A DNA stretch of 64,000 nucleotides, taken from assembly GCF_001457415.1 (NCBI RefSeq), contig NZ_LN881724.1, positions 682,001 to 746,000 of the forward strand, given 5' to 3'. The notes beneath the pieces are model-generated. The model saw only the letters and a program-made list of their open reading frames with translations. It was not told where the DNA came from and ran no database searches. The position numbers and the translations under genes were made by a program. This DNA comes from Gorillibacterium timonense (GTDB lineage Bacteria > Bacillota > Bacilli > Paenibacillales > NBRC-103111). Positions within the stretch are counted from its first letter, which is position 1, and each line of letters begins with the position of its first letter. Shown one piece after another: positions 1-8,889 of the stretch.

Positions 1-738
1 ACGAATCTGCAGCTGCCGAAAGCGCAACTGGAGCTGCTGCAGCAGCTCGCGGCGACCGGGAAACCGATAGCCGTCGTGCTCTTCAACGGACGGCCGCTCG
101 ATTTGACCGGCGTATTCGAAGAAGCGGACGCAGTGCTCGAAGCCTGGTTCCCCGGTGTTGAAGGAGGGGCAGCGATCGCTGATCTGCTGCTTGGCCGCGT
201 GAATCCGTCGGGACGCTTGAGTATGTCGTTCCCCCATTCGGTGGGCCAGGTGCCCGTTCATTACAACAAATTCAATACGGGACGTCCTCTTACGCCGGGA
301 CACGAGGATGAACGCTATATCTCGAAATATATCGATAGCCCGAACGAACCGCTCCTGCCCTTCGGTTTCGGCCTTTCCTACACCGAGTTCGAATACGGAG
401 AGCTTGAGATCAGCGGGGCGAAGCTTAGCCGGAATGAGTCGTTGACGGTTCAAGTCAAGGTCACCAACACCGGACTTCGTTCGGGGATCGAGACGGTTCA
501 GTTATATATCCGGGATCTAGCCGGGGAGGTTGTACGGCCTCTTCGCGAGTTAAAGGATTTTGTCCGACTCGCGCTGAAGCCGGGCGAGACCGGAACGGCG
601 ATCTTCACGCTTACGGAGCAACAATTGCGCTATCATCATTCTGATCTTTCGTTCACCAGCGATTCGGGCGCGTTTCGCGTCTATGTCGGAAGCAACAGCC
701 GGGACACCCGGGAAGCCGGGTTTCAGCTTGTCCCTTGA
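1..738 (+). CDS. GH3 beta-glucosidase, C-terminal part (5' end outside window)
   Basis: The reading frame is open from base 1, so the gene starts upstream of the window. The visible 245 residues are the end of the GH3 (alpha/beta)6-sandwich domain, including FNGRPLDL and WFPGVEGG, then the family-typical PFGFGLSYTEFEY, then a C-terminal fibronectin-III-like domain from about residue 135 of the fragment. The TIM-barrel domain with the catalytic Asp nucleophile is not in view. GH3 enzymes of this three-domain type release terminal glucose from beta-glucosides. The GH94 phosphorylase follows 106 bp downstream on the same strand. In Listeria a GH3 beta-glucosidase next to a GH94 phosphorylase handles beta-1,2-glucooligosaccharides; applying that here is inference. 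Xylosidase activity cannot be excluded without the missing half. Confidence 0.9.
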   Translation, partial: TNLQLPKAQLELLQQLAATGKPIAVVLFNGRPLDLTGVFEEADAVLEAWFPGVEGGAAIADLLLGRVNPSGRLSMSFPHSVGQVPVHYNKFNTGRPLTPGHEDERYISKYIDSPNEPLLPFGFGLSYTEFEYGELEISGAKLSRNESLTVQVKVTNTGLRSGIETVQLYIRDLAGEVVRPLRELKDFVRLALKPGETGTAIFTLTEQQLRYHHSDLSFTSDSGAFRVYVGSNSRDTREAGFQLVP

Positions 739-786
739 TACGTCCATTAGCCGATAGAAGCAGCAGAGCTGCCCAGGGCCTAAGAG

Positions 787-810
787 CCCGATCCTCTTGG
801 CAGGATCGGG
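787..810 (+). terminator. Intergenic hairpin between GH3 and GH94 genes
   Basis: A perfect 9-bp stem (CCCGATCCT with AGGATCGGG, 6-nt loop) lies between the two glucan genes. No T-run follows it, so it is not a classic terminator. It may partially terminate or stabilise the upstream mRNA and set the GH3:GH94 ratio. Confidence 0.45.
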
Positions 811-844
811 TTCCGGGTTCCGGATAGGAGGTAGGAACATACTA

Positions 845-3800
845 ATGACAACTCTAGCCAAATCGAAAATCGAAGTGCGGGCCGGTGCCCTCGCTTTCAC
901 CTTCTGGAACAGCGGCGATCTGTACCTTGCAGAGAGCGGCCGGACCATGATCAACCAACTGATGACAAGTCCCCTTGACGGATCGTTGAACAACCTGTAT
1001 CTGCGCGTTCATCAACCATCCGGGATTGCTTACTACCCGCTTGTCGGCATCCGATCCGGAAGCCGTTTCGCCTATAGTGAAGATTACGCGGTGTGGGAAG
1101 GGGAAGCGGCCGGCATCGGCTACCGCGTGCTGTTCGCCCCGACCGAGCAAGGTGTCTGGTTCTGGGATATTACCGTTGAGGGAGAAGGCGCAACCGTCGA
1201 TCTCGTGTACGGGCAGGACGTGGGCCTTGCGGACGGCGGAGCGGTACGCAGCAATGAAGCTTACCTCTCGCAATATATCGATCATGCGGTATTCGAAGAC
1301 GCTGAGCAAGGCTTCGTCGTGTGCTCGCGACAAAATCAGCCTCAAGGCGGAGCTTTTCCTTATCTTCAGCAAGGGGCTCTCACCCGGGCGACGGGATATT
1401 CCACGGACGGGTTCCAATTCTACGGCTTGTCCTACAAAGAAACAGATGTTCCGGAAAGCCTCCTGCACGAGCAGCTTGCCAATGAAATTTACCAATACGA
1501 ATTCGCCTATACGGCACTCCAGTCGGAGAAGGTCGAGCTAAATGGGAATGCGCGGTTCGTCTTCTACGGTCTCCTTCAAGCGGATCATCCGGCTGCGATC
1601 ACAGAGCTGGAGTATGCGGGACTTCTTGCTGAGGCTTGGAGCGCTTATCAAGGCCGGTTTGCGGAATCGGCGCAGGCAGTGGCAGCAGCGAAGCCCGCTG
1701 TGAAAGCCGCCTATCGCCCCGTCATCGGCAAGCCAGTCCAGACGCTGCCCGTATCTGATGAGAAGCTGGAGCAGCTTTTCCCGGCAAGCACGAGGCATCA
1801 AGAAGAAGTTCTGGACGGCAAGCTGGCTGCCTTTTTCACGGAAACCTATGAGCATGTGGTTCTGAAGGAAAAAGAACTGCGCGTCGAGCGTCCGCATGGA
1901 CATATCCTGATGAGCGGCAATAACGTGGTGCTGGGAGAACCGGTTATCACCACCACTTCGTATATGTACGGGGTATTCAACTCCCATTTGGTTATCGGGA
2001 ACACGAACTTCAATAAGATGGTAGGCGTAGCTCGCGGGGCGCTCAATGTTCCCAAAACCTCCGGTCAGCGCATCTATATTGAACAAAATGGTGAATTTTG
2101 CCTCTTGACGCTGCCTTCGCTGTATGAAATCGGATTCAACTACGTGCGTTGGTACTATATAATGGAACAAGATACCCTCGTGATCACGAACTACACCGGA
2201 GCCGATTCCACAGAAGTTCGTCTGAATGTTCGCTCGGAGAGCGGGAAGGTTTATCGGTATCTTGTCACCAATCAAGTGACGATGAATGTGAACGAATATG
2301 AATATCCCATTCATCTGACCGAGAAGGGCGACGAATGGATCTTCCGCGCCGACCCCGCTTCGCTCAGCCAGACGCAATATCCGGAACTGTGCTACACGCT
2401 GCGGGTAGACGGGGCCGAGATGAACGTGTCCGATGAGAGCGAGCTTGCCGAAGGAGTCGCTGCTGGCGACGCTTCTCTGGTTGTTCTGAAGCTTGGAGAG
2501 AGCAGCGAGTGGACGATGACGATTCGGGGCTCGTTGGATGGAGCTTTGGCACCCACAACCGGACGCAGCGCTGATGAAGAAATTGCGGCTTACCGGAGCT
2601 TCCTTGGCGGGGTGATGAATGATTTTCACCTGTCCATGCCCGGCGAAGAGAAGAGCGACAGCCTGTTTAAAGTGAACGCACTCGCGTGGTGGTATACCCA
2701 CAACATGCTGGTTCACTACTCCGTTCCTCACGGGCTTGAGCAATATGGCGGCGCCGCTTGGGGAACCCGAGACGTCTGCCAGGGACCGGTCGAATATTTC
2801 CTGGCTACCCAGAAGTATGATCAGGTGCGGGACATTCTGAAAATGGTGTACTCGCATCAGTACGAGGATGACGGTAACTGGCCGCAATGGTTCATGTTCG
2901 ACCGGTACAGCGCCATTCAACAGACCGAAAGCCACGGCGATATCATCGTTTGGCCGCTGAAGGTATTGGCGGATTACCTCACGATTACGGGCGACCCGAC
3001 CATCCTGCAGGAGCAAGTGCCCTATACGGTGAAGGAAGGGTTCGGCTTCACGAGCGGCAAGGCAACTTTGCTCGACCATGCCAAGAAAGAGCTGGACTAC
3101 ATCCGCAGCCACTTCCTGCATGACACCCACTTGTCGGCATACGGCGACGGCGATTGGGACGATACGTTGCAGCCGGCCAACGCTCAGCTCAAGCAATACA
3201 TGGTTAGCAGCTGGACGGTGGCGTTGACGTATCAAACCGTAACAAGGCTTTCGGAAGTTCTAGCCGAAACCGATGCCGAGCTGGCGGAAGATCTGCGCGG
3301 AATGGCCGACGCCATCCGCCAGGATTACAATCGCTATATGCTGGGAACCGATGTCATTCCGGGCTTCCTGTATATGGAAGACCCGCAAGAAGTGAAGCTC
3401 ATGCTTCACCCGAGCGACGAGGAAACCGGCATTCATTACCGGCTGCTGCCCATGACCCGCAGCATCATCGCGGAGCTTCTTGAAGGCGAGCGAGCTGCCT
3501 CCACCTACGAGCTGGTTCAGGAAAAGTTCCGCTGTCCGGACGGGGTGCGGCTGATGAACCGCCCAGCTCAGTATGCCGGCGGTGTGAGCTCGCATTTCAA
3601 ACGAGCCGAACAGGCGGCGAATTTCGGCCGCGAGGTCGGGCTGCAATACGTCCATGCGCACATCCGCTACGTGGAAGCGATGGCGAAGCTGGGCCATTCG
3701 GACGATGTTTGGAACGGGCTGGAGACGATCAACCCGGTCGGCATCACGGACGTTGTTCCGAATGCAGAGCCGCGCCAAAGCAATTCGTACTTCAGCAGCT

Positions 3801-4216
3801 CGGACGGCAAGTTCAACACCCGTTACGAGGCGCAGGAGCGCTTTGACGAGCTGCGAACCGGAGAGGTTCCGGTGAAGGGCGGCTGGAGAATCTATTCCAG
3901 CGGTCCGGGAATCTACATGAACCAGCTCATCTCGGCTGCGCTTGGCATCCGTCAGCTGGACGGAGATCTAGTTCTTGATCCGGTGCTTCCGAGCAAGCTG
4001 AACGGAATGGAGTTCCGCTTCGGGTATGCAGGACGCGAGACGATCTTCCGTTACCGGAGTGTTGGCGCTCCGATCCGCAAGGTCGTGATTAACGGCGTTG
4101 AAGTGGAAGGGGAACGACTGGCCAATCCGTACCGTGAAGGTGGTCTGCGCATTAAGCGTCACGATTTTGAAAAGCTTGCAGGGCAAGAAAAGGCCGTCAT
4201 CGAGCTGTTTGCGTAA
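845..4216 (+). CDS. GH94 glycoside phosphorylase, probably 1,2-beta-oligoglucan type
   Basis: This 1123-residue protein has the GH94 (former glycosyltransferase 36) layout: N-terminal beta-sandwich regions, then an (alpha/alpha)6 barrel and a C-terminal cap. The catalytic barrel shows YGGAAWGTRD near residue 630, DDGNWPQW near 680 and DGDWDDT near 765; the last matches the segment that supplies the general-acid Asp in GH94. Length far exceeds cellobiose phosphorylase (about 800) and fits the 1,2-beta-oligoglucan (sophorooligosaccharide) phosphorylases of about 1100 residues. These cleave with phosphate to give alpha-glucose 1-phosphate. No signal peptide, so cytoplasmic. The ATG at 845 follows AGGAGGT; an upstream in-frame TTG at 797 lies inside the preceding hairpin and is rejected. 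The GH3 and LacI neighbours support a beta-glucan operon. Substrate linkage is inferred. Confidence 0.85.
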   Translation: MTTLAKSKIEVRAGALAFTFWNSGDLYLAESGRTMINQLMTSPLDGSLNNLYLRVHQPSGIAYYPLVGIRSGSRFAYSEDYAVWEGEAAGIGYRVLFAPTEQGVWFWDITVEGEGATVDLVYGQDVGLADGGAVRSNEAYLSQYIDHAVFEDAEQGFVVCSRQNQPQGGAFPYLQQGALTRATGYSTDGFQFYGLSYKETDVPESLLHEQLANEIYQYEFAYTALQSEKVELNGNARFVFYGLLQADHPAAITELEYAGLLAEAWSAYQGRFAESAQAVAAAKPAVKAAYRPVIGKPVQTLPVSDEKLEQLFPASTRHQEEVLDGKLAAFFTETYEHVVLKEKELRVERPHGHILMSGNNVVLGEPVITTTSYMYGVFNSHLVIGNTNFNKMVGVARGALNVPKTSGQRIYIEQNGEFCLLTLPSLYEIGFNYVRWYYIMEQDTLVITNYTGADSTEVRLNVRSESGKVYRYLVTNQVTMNVNEYEYPIHLTEKGDEWIFRADPASLSQTQYPELCYTLRVDGAEMNVSDESELAEGVAAGDASLVVLKLGESSEWTMTIRGSLDGALAPTTGRSADEEIAAYRSFLGGVMNDFHLSMPGEEKSDSLFKVNALAWWYTHNMLVHYSVPHGLEQYGGAAWGTRDVCQGPVEYFLATQKYDQVRDILKMVYSHQYEDDGNWPQWFMFDRYSAIQQTESHGDIIVWPLKVLADYLTITGDPTILQEQVPYTVKEGFGFTSGKATLLDHAKKELDYIRSHFLHDTHLSAYGDGDWDDTLQPANAQLKQYMVSSWTVALTYQTVTRLSEVLAETDAELAEDLRGMADAIRQDYNRYMLGTDVIPGFLYMEDPQEVKLMLHPSDEETGIHYRLLPMTRSIIAELLEGERAASTYELVQEKFRCPDGVRLMNRPAQYAGGVSSHFKRAEQAANFGREVGLQYVHAHIRYVEAMAKLGHSDDVWNGLETINPVGITDVVPNAEPRQSNSYFSSSDGKFNTRYEAQERFDELRTGEVPVKGGWRIYSSGPGIYMNQLISAALGIRQLDGDLVLDPVLPSKLNGMEFRFGYAGRETIFRYRSVGAPIRKVVINGVEVEGERLANPYREGGLRIKRHDFEKLAGQEKAVIELFA

Positions 4217-4261
4217 GTGACAGGCTGTAGGTTGCTTTAGCATAGGTTAGGAGCGAGTGCA

Positions 4262-5227
4262 GTGGTAAGCATTAAGGACATCGCCAAAAAAGCCAACGTA
4301 TCCATCTCGACGGTTTCCTACGCGCTGAACGGCAGTGACAAGGTGACGGACGAAACGAGCGCAAGGATCTTGAATATTGCGCGGGAAATGAATTATGTTC
4401 CGAACGCTTCGGCACGAAACCTGAAGAAACGGGAAACGAAGATCATCGGTGTCTTTCTGACGGATTTCCGGGGCGGTGTCTATGGAGACTTGCAGCATGG
4501 AATGAAGGAAGTCAGCAATGCGTTCGGGTATGATCTCGTGGTGTGCAGCGGCAAACAGTCGCATCGGATGCTGCCTGAACGGATGATCGACGGTGCGGTC
4601 ATCCTGGACCATGCCTTCCAGAGCGAGGAATTGCTGCAATATGCCGATCTTGGCCACAAGATCGTAGTGCTCGACCGGGAGCTGGAGCATCCGAACATCA
4701 ACCAGGTGCTCCTCGACAACAAGGCTGGGGCTACGCTTGCGATGGATTACCTGCTCGATAAGGGACACCGGAAGATTTACGTCGTTACCGGACCGGATGA
4801 TTCCTTCGATTCGATGCAGCGGATGAAAGGGGTCCGCATGACAGCCGAGCGGGCCGGCATCGACATCTTCGAGATCGCCGGCGATTTCAAGAAGAGCGGC
4901 GGGGTTCAAGCGGCGGAGAGAATTATCAACGAATATACGGAACCCGCTGCAGTCTTTTGCCTCAACGATGAAATGGCAATCGGCTTGTACAATCGGCTGG
5001 CTGGAACCGGCCTGTGCATCGGAGAAGATCTGCATGTCATCGGCTTCGATAACATCGAAGTGTCCCAATACTTGTACCCCCGGCTTGCTACCATTGAATA
5101 TTCCAAGCAAAGATGGGGAGAACTCGCTTCCCAGCAGCTGATCAAGCTGATTGCGGGCGAGCAGGTGGAGCAGGAACGAGTCTATGTCAAACTGATTGAA
5201 GGGCAATCGGTGGGCAGCGCTCGATAG
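4262..5227 (+). CDS. LacI-family transcriptional regulator
   Basis: This is a 321-residue LacI/GalR repressor. The N-terminal helix-turn-helix is VSIKDIAKKANVSISTVSYA, followed by the hinge helix and a periplasmic-binding-protein-like sugar sensor domain (DGAVILDH, CLNDEMAIGLYN, VIGFDNIEVSQYLYPRLATI). The start is a GTG at 4262 with TAGGAG upstream. It lies 45 bp after the GH94 gene, so it is probably cotranscribed and most simply regulates the GH3/GH94 genes in response to a beta-glucooligosaccharide or its product. The effector is not deducible. Length is near the family norm of 330-340. Confidence 0.93.
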   Translation: MVSIKDIAKKANVSISTVSYALNGSDKVTDETSARILNIAREMNYVPNASARNLKKRETKIIGVFLTDFRGGVYGDLQHGMKEVSNAFGYDLVVCSGKQSHRMLPERMIDGAVILDHAFQSEELLQYADLGHKIVVLDRELEHPNINQVLLDNKAGATLAMDYLLDKGHRKIYVVTGPDDSFDSMQRMKGVRMTAERAGIDIFEIAGDFKKSGGVQAAERIINEYTEPAAVFCLNDEMAIGLYNRLAGTGLCIGEDLHVIGFDNIEVSQYLYPRLATIEYSKQRWGELASQQLIKLIAGEQVEQERVYVKLIEGQSVGSAR

Positions 5228-5306
5228 CCCCCTTTCGGAAGCATGGATCTGAACGGAGCTGTTGGATGAATGCGGCGGCTTCGACGGTCCGCGAAGCATG
5301 AGATGA

Positions 5307-5345
5307 AAAGGACCTCTGTCGCACGGACAGAGGTTCTTTCCTTTA
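5307..5345 (+). terminator. Rho-independent terminator after LacI gene
   Basis: A 14-bp stem (5307-5320 with 5326-5339, one G-T pair, 5-nt loop) is followed by a pyrimidine/T-rich stretch. It closes the GH3-GH94-LacI unit. Confidence 0.75.
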
Positions 5346-5374
5346 TCAGACTCAGAAGAGAGTAGGGATATCCT

Positions 5375-6166
5375 ATGACATCCGTAAAGATCATGACATT
5401 CAACCTGCGTGTAATGGTGGAATCGGACGGAGACAATGCTTGGGACAAGCGCTATCTAGCTGCCGCAGCCGCGATCGCGGAGCATCGCGCCGACATCGTA
5501 TGCACGCAGGAAGGAAGATTGTTCATGCTGCAAGAACTGGAGGCTGAGCTCGACCGGTACGCCTGGATCGGCGCTGGCCGCAAGGGCGGGCATGAGGATG
5601 AGCATTGCGCGATTTTCTACGACAAGGAAAAGTGGCAGATTGCCCAGTCTGGCGATTTTGGGTTGTCGGAGAACCCCGAACAGCTCGGAGTGCTCAGCTG
5701 GAAAACCGACTATCCGCGCATGTGCACATGGGCCAGGCTCCGCTCGGTGGACGGATCGTCGGAGTTCGCCGTATTCAATACTCACCTCGATCATATCAGC
5801 GAGGAAGCACAAGTGAAGGGTATGGAGCTGATCCGCGATCGCATCGGACAGTTTCAGCGGGAGACGGGGCTGCCTGTCCTTTTGACCGGAGACTTTAATG
5901 TGGAGCCGGATCACGCGGTTATCCATGGCTTGGAGCGGGCAGGGTATACCAATGCGTATTCCATCTTGCCGGGAGGGAAAGCGAGCATAGGGTGCACCTT
6001 CCACGACTTCAAGGGCGGCGTAACGGGAGAACTGATCGACTACATCTTCACCACACCGCAAGTTACGGTGGAGCAGATTGAGATCGACCGAAGCCGCTAC
6101 CAAGGCCGTTATCCGTCGGATCATTATCCGGTTTGCGCACTTGTGTCATGGGAGGGCAAGCAATAA
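5375..6166 (+). CDS. Endonuclease/exonuclease/phosphatase-family protein
   Basis: The 263-residue protein has the EEP (DNase I-like) fold. Visible motifs are MTFNLRV at the N-terminus, CTQEG with the metal-binding Glu, NTHLDHIS, LTGDFNVEPD and the C-terminal SDHYPV with the catalytic His. Family members hydrolyse phosphodiester or phosphomonoester bonds in nucleic acids, sphingomyelin or inositol phosphates, so the substrate is open. No signal peptide is present, which argues for a cytoplasmic role. ATG 5375 sits after a weak AGGGAT-type site. Its position after the glucan operon terminator and before its own terminator suggests a monocistronic unit. Confidence 0.88.
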   Translation: MTSVKIMTFNLRVMVESDGDNAWDKRYLAAAAAIAEHRADIVCTQEGRLFMLQELEAELDRYAWIGAGRKGGHEDEHCAIFYDKEKWQIAQSGDFGLSENPEQLGVLSWKTDYPRMCTWARLRSVDGSSEFAVFNTHLDHISEEAQVKGMELIRDRIGQFQRETGLPVLLTGDFNVEPDHAVIHGLERAGYTNAYSILPGGKASIGCTFHDFKGGVTGELIDYIFTTPQVTVEQIEIDRSRYQGRYPSDHYPVCALVSWEGKQ

Positions 6167-6200
6167 AGTTGATTCTTTGTCCGATTATCGGTTCAAGAGC

Positions 6201-6238
6201 AAAAAGAGCACGCGCTTCATAAACGCGGCTCTTTTTTG
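6201..6238 (+). terminator. Rho-independent terminator
   Basis: The stem AAAAAGAGC-A-CGCG pairs with CGCG-GCTCTTTTT (one bulge, 9-nt loop) and is followed by a T-run. It ends the EEP gene. Confidence 0.85.
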
Positions 6239-6357
6239 TTTACCTCAACTCGCCCTTTCCATTTTGTCTCGGTATGCGATAATAAAGGAAGAAGGAATGA
6301 TCGGTTGACGATGGGTTCATTCGCATTCCAATTTTCCTTACGCAGAGGAGGAGCAAG

Positions 6358-6828
6358 ATGGCAACGTTAGTTCCGATGGACGAAGAGGATTATCAGCATT
6401 ATTTGGAGCATGCCGCTAAGGATTATGCACTCGAGAAGGTACGTTCTGGCGCTTGGACGGAGGATGAAGCTCTTAAGCGTTCCGAAGAAGCTTTTCAGAG
6501 TCTGTTACCGGACGGAATGGCTACCGCGGACACGCTGCTGTTTCGGATTGAGGATGCCGAGAAGGCAGAGAAGGTGGGCTACCTCTGGCTCCATGAGAGG
6601 AACAGCCCGACGGGGAGAGCATTCTTCATCTATGATTTCCTGATCTTCGAGCCCAGTCAAGGCAAAGGCTACGGGAAGCAGGCTATGGCGGCGCTGGATG
6701 AGAAGGCGAAGGAGCTTGGCATCGCACAGATTTCTTTGCATGTGTTCGGGCATAACACGAGGGCAATCCGCCTCTATGAGAAATCCGGATACAAGGTCAC
6801 GGATCTGTCGATGAGCAAAGCTCTGTAA
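6358..6828 (+). CDS. GNAT-family N-acetyltransferase
   Basis: The 156-residue protein has the GNAT fold, with an N-terminal helical extension (residues 1-50), then YDFLIFEPSQGKGYGKQAM carrying the Q/R-x-x-G-x-G/A acetyl-CoA loop, and the C-terminal HVFGHNTRAIRLYEKSGYK signature. Such enzymes transfer acetyl from acetyl-CoA to an amine; the acceptor is unknown. AGGAGG precedes the ATG. The next gene begins 2 bp after the stop, implying cotranscription. Confidence 0.92.
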   Translation: MATLVPMDEEDYQHYLEHAAKDYALEKVRSGAWTEDEALKRSEEAFQSLLPDGMATADTLLFRIEDAEKAEKVGYLWLHERNSPTGRAFFIYDFLIFEPSQGKGYGKQAMAALDEKAKELGIAQISLHVFGHNTRAIRLYEKSGYKVTDLSMSKAL

Positions 6829-6830
6829 TC

Positions 6831-7412
6831 ATGCGCATGAGAAAAAAGTGGATCGTGCTGATCGTCGGTGGGGTGCTGCTTGCTGGAGGATTGTCGGCCG
6901 CGTATGCGGCGGAGCGAGTTCCTGGCCTCTCGGCGAAGCCGAGCAGTGTTCCGGAAATCGTGACCTCCTATGAGGATGCGTTGGTGAGAGCAAAGAGCGA
7001 GGAACAAAAACGGAAGATCTCCGATCTCCAAGCAGCCGATCCGGCTGGAATTAGCGCCCGTTCCGTTATGATGATTCTGGGAGAGCTGCCGGAAAGCCAG
7101 CCTCGCCTAACGGAACAGCTAGCGCAGAGAATCGTTTCCCGGGTGGCTTCCGGAAACCGGGATGAAATCGGTTGGAACGTAATCCGGGAATTCAACCGAA
7201 TCCATGGTGCTCCGGATTTCACAGGCGGAAGTGGGATGCACCGGACTGTATATGTGCTGAAGGAAAATCCGCCGACATCCATCATGGTCATGGACAATCT
7301 GATCGTTCTATGGAAGACGGATAAGGAGAATCCCGATACCCCTGTGAGCTACGACATGGTGAAGCAGGTTGAACGGGTTGCTCCTGAGTCGTCCTCTACA
7401 CCGAGAAACTAG
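6831..7412 (+). CDS. Exported protein of unknown function
   Basis: Not recognised. The 193-residue product starts with MRMRKKW, a hydrophobic stretch (residues 7-23) and a likely AYA-AE cleavage site near residue 27, so it is probably secreted or membrane-tethered. The remainder is polar and helical, with a short FTGGSGMHRTVYVLKE beta segment near residue 128. No catalytic motif was seen. It begins 2 bp after the GNAT stop without a clear Shine-Dalgarno site, consistent with translational coupling. No cysteine follows the signal, so it is not a lipoprotein. Confidence 0.75.
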   Translation: MRMRKKWIVLIVGGVLLAGGLSAAYAAERVPGLSAKPSSVPEIVTSYEDALVRAKSEEQKRKISDLQAADPAGISARSVMMILGELPESQPRLTEQLAQRIVSRVASGNRDEIGWNVIREFNRIHGAPDFTGGSGMHRTVYVLKENPPTSIMVMDNLIVLWKTDKENPDTPVSYDMVKQVERVAPESSSTPRN

Positions 7413-7477
7413 AGCCCATAAGGGGCATAAAGTGCAGCAACGAACTATCCAATCCGAACAGAGGAGACAAGCTCGAT

Positions 7478-8302
7478 ATGGATAAGGAACGTACAGCAAC
7501 GATTGAAACCATTCAAGGTGTTCCGGTACATAAGGACTGGGTAGGGGATATCCCGGTTCTCTACTTGGAGCCTGAAATTCCGGCTTCGGAGAGAAAATTG
7601 GTCATTTTCCTCACCGGCTTAGGGGGCACGAAGGAACGGCAGATTCCCTTTCTCAAAGAATTCGCGGGCCGTGGTTATTTCGCTTTGGCTTTCGATAATT
7701 ACCGTCACGGAGAACGTGGGGAGTTGCCTCTTGGAGATCTGGTTAATCAAGTCTTCGCCAATATGCGCAAGGAAGGCTGGAAGATTCTAGGCCAGACCGT
7801 ACTTGATACGCAAAAGGTGATCGACTGGGCCATCGACGTCCTGAAGGTTTCGCCGGAGGTGCGCATGGGCGGCATCTCCATGGGCGGCGATATCTCCATT
7901 GCGGCGGCGGGAATCGATACTCGAATTGTCCGGGTCGCACCGATTATCACCACACCGGATTGGCTTCGTCCCGGCATGCACGAGATCTCCGAAGCGGCTC
8001 TGCTCATGGACCCCGGCGTACCCGACGATGAATCCCAAGCTTATTACGACCAGTTGAATCCGATGACTCACCTGGACCGGTATATCAACTGTCCGCCGAT
8101 GCGGTTAACTTTGGGTGCAGAAGACCGCCATATCCCCCCGGAGAATGCGGAGCGCTTCAAGCGGGAGTTAGCCAAGCTTTCGCCTGAAGCCGCAGATCGG
8201 ATCGAGATCGTCTATGTTCCGGGACCTCATGCCGACCATGCCCATATCATGAATCGCAAGGACGAATGGTGGCCGGATATGCTGGACTGGTGGTTAAGCT
8301 AG
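7478..8302 (+). CDS. Alpha/beta hydrolase
   Basis: The 274-residue protein carries an alpha/beta hydrolase triad: nucleophile Ser near residue 133 in GGISMGGD, Asp in GAEDRHIPPENAERF and His in PGPHADHAH. FLTGLGGTKERQ near residue 47 supplies the oxyanion-hole region. There is no signal peptide, so a cytoplasmic esterase/carboxylesterase-like hydrolase is the safest call. The strong GAGGAG site precedes ATG 7478. The VOC gene follows 19 bp downstream, so the two are probably cotranscribed. Confidence 0.88.
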   Translation: MDKERTATIETIQGVPVHKDWVGDIPVLYLEPEIPASERKLVIFLTGLGGTKERQIPFLKEFAGRGYFALAFDNYRHGERGELPLGDLVNQVFANMRKEGWKILGQTVLDTQKVIDWAIDVLKVSPEVRMGGISMGGDISIAAAGIDTRIVRVAPIITTPDWLRPGMHEISEAALLMDPGVPDDESQAYYDQLNPMTHLDRYINCPPMRLTLGAEDRHIPPENAERFKRELAKLSPEAADRIEIVYVPGPHADHAHIMNRKDEWWPDMLDWWLS

Positions 8303-8321
8303 AACACGAGGGGGCAGGATC

Positions 8322-8741
8322 ATGATCGTAACTCCCAATTATCATTTCGACGGGCAATGCAAAGAAGCATTGCGGCTCTATGAACAAGCTTTTCAGGGGA
8401 AGATCACTGTCCTTATCCCTTATCGCGACGCGAGTCCAAATGACATATCCATGGAGGATCTGACCGAAGAAGAAAAAGACTATGTATACCATGCCGAGAT
8501 GAGGATTGGAAACCAGCGGTTTATGTTCTCCGACGATCGAGCTGCCGTTCCAAAAGGCCGGAATCTATCGATGGTGATAACCTTTGATGATCCAAGTGAG
8601 GTTAGAGACGCTTACCATACCCTACTTGATGGCGGAACGGCAATCCATCCTTTGTGCGAAACCACCTATAGCAGCTGCTTTGCCTCTGTAATAGATCGTT
8701 ATGGGATGAGATGGGAACTGATGACCGAGAATCCGATATAG
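8322..8741 (+). CDS. VOC-fold (PhnB-like) protein
   Basis: The 139-residue protein opens with IVTPNYHFDGQCKEALRLYEQAF and ends with SVIDRYGMRWELM, the hallmarks of PhnB-like glyoxalase/bleomycin-resistance (vicinal oxygen chelate) proteins. These usually form dimers with paired beta-alpha-beta-beta-beta modules around a metal site. The true reaction is unknown for most members. GAGGGGG lies before the ATG, 19 bp after the hydrolase gene. Confidence 0.88.
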   Translation: MIVTPNYHFDGQCKEALRLYEQAFQGKITVLIPYRDASPNDISMEDLTEEEKDYVYHAEMRIGNQRFMFSDDRAAVPKGRNLSMVITFDDPSEVRDAYHTLLDGGTAIHPLCETTYSSCFASVIDRYGMRWELMTENPI

Positions 8742-8841
8742 TACATTCGGAAAGCGTCCAGGAATAAGGTTTGTTTGCATCGGAGAACGCACGAATGGTT
8801 TGGATACGAACATGCAAGAGTACCTTTGGATTGAACCTGAG

Positions 8842-8889
8842 CCGGATGCCGCAGCTCTTTCTACTCAACCTGCGGCTATCCGGTTTTCT
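8842..8889 (+). terminator. Terminator between convergent VOC and collagen-like genes
   Basis: CCGGAT-G-CCGCAG pairs with CTGCGG-CT-ATCCGG around a 15-nt loop and is followed by TTTTCT on the plus strand. It serves the hydrolase/VOC unit; the minus-strand gene ends at the same point. Confidence 0.7.

Noticed and set aside
1538..3235. 565-codon minus-strand frame opposite the GH94 gene
   Set aside because: Antisense shadow of a GC-rich coding region; no domain features or ribosome site.
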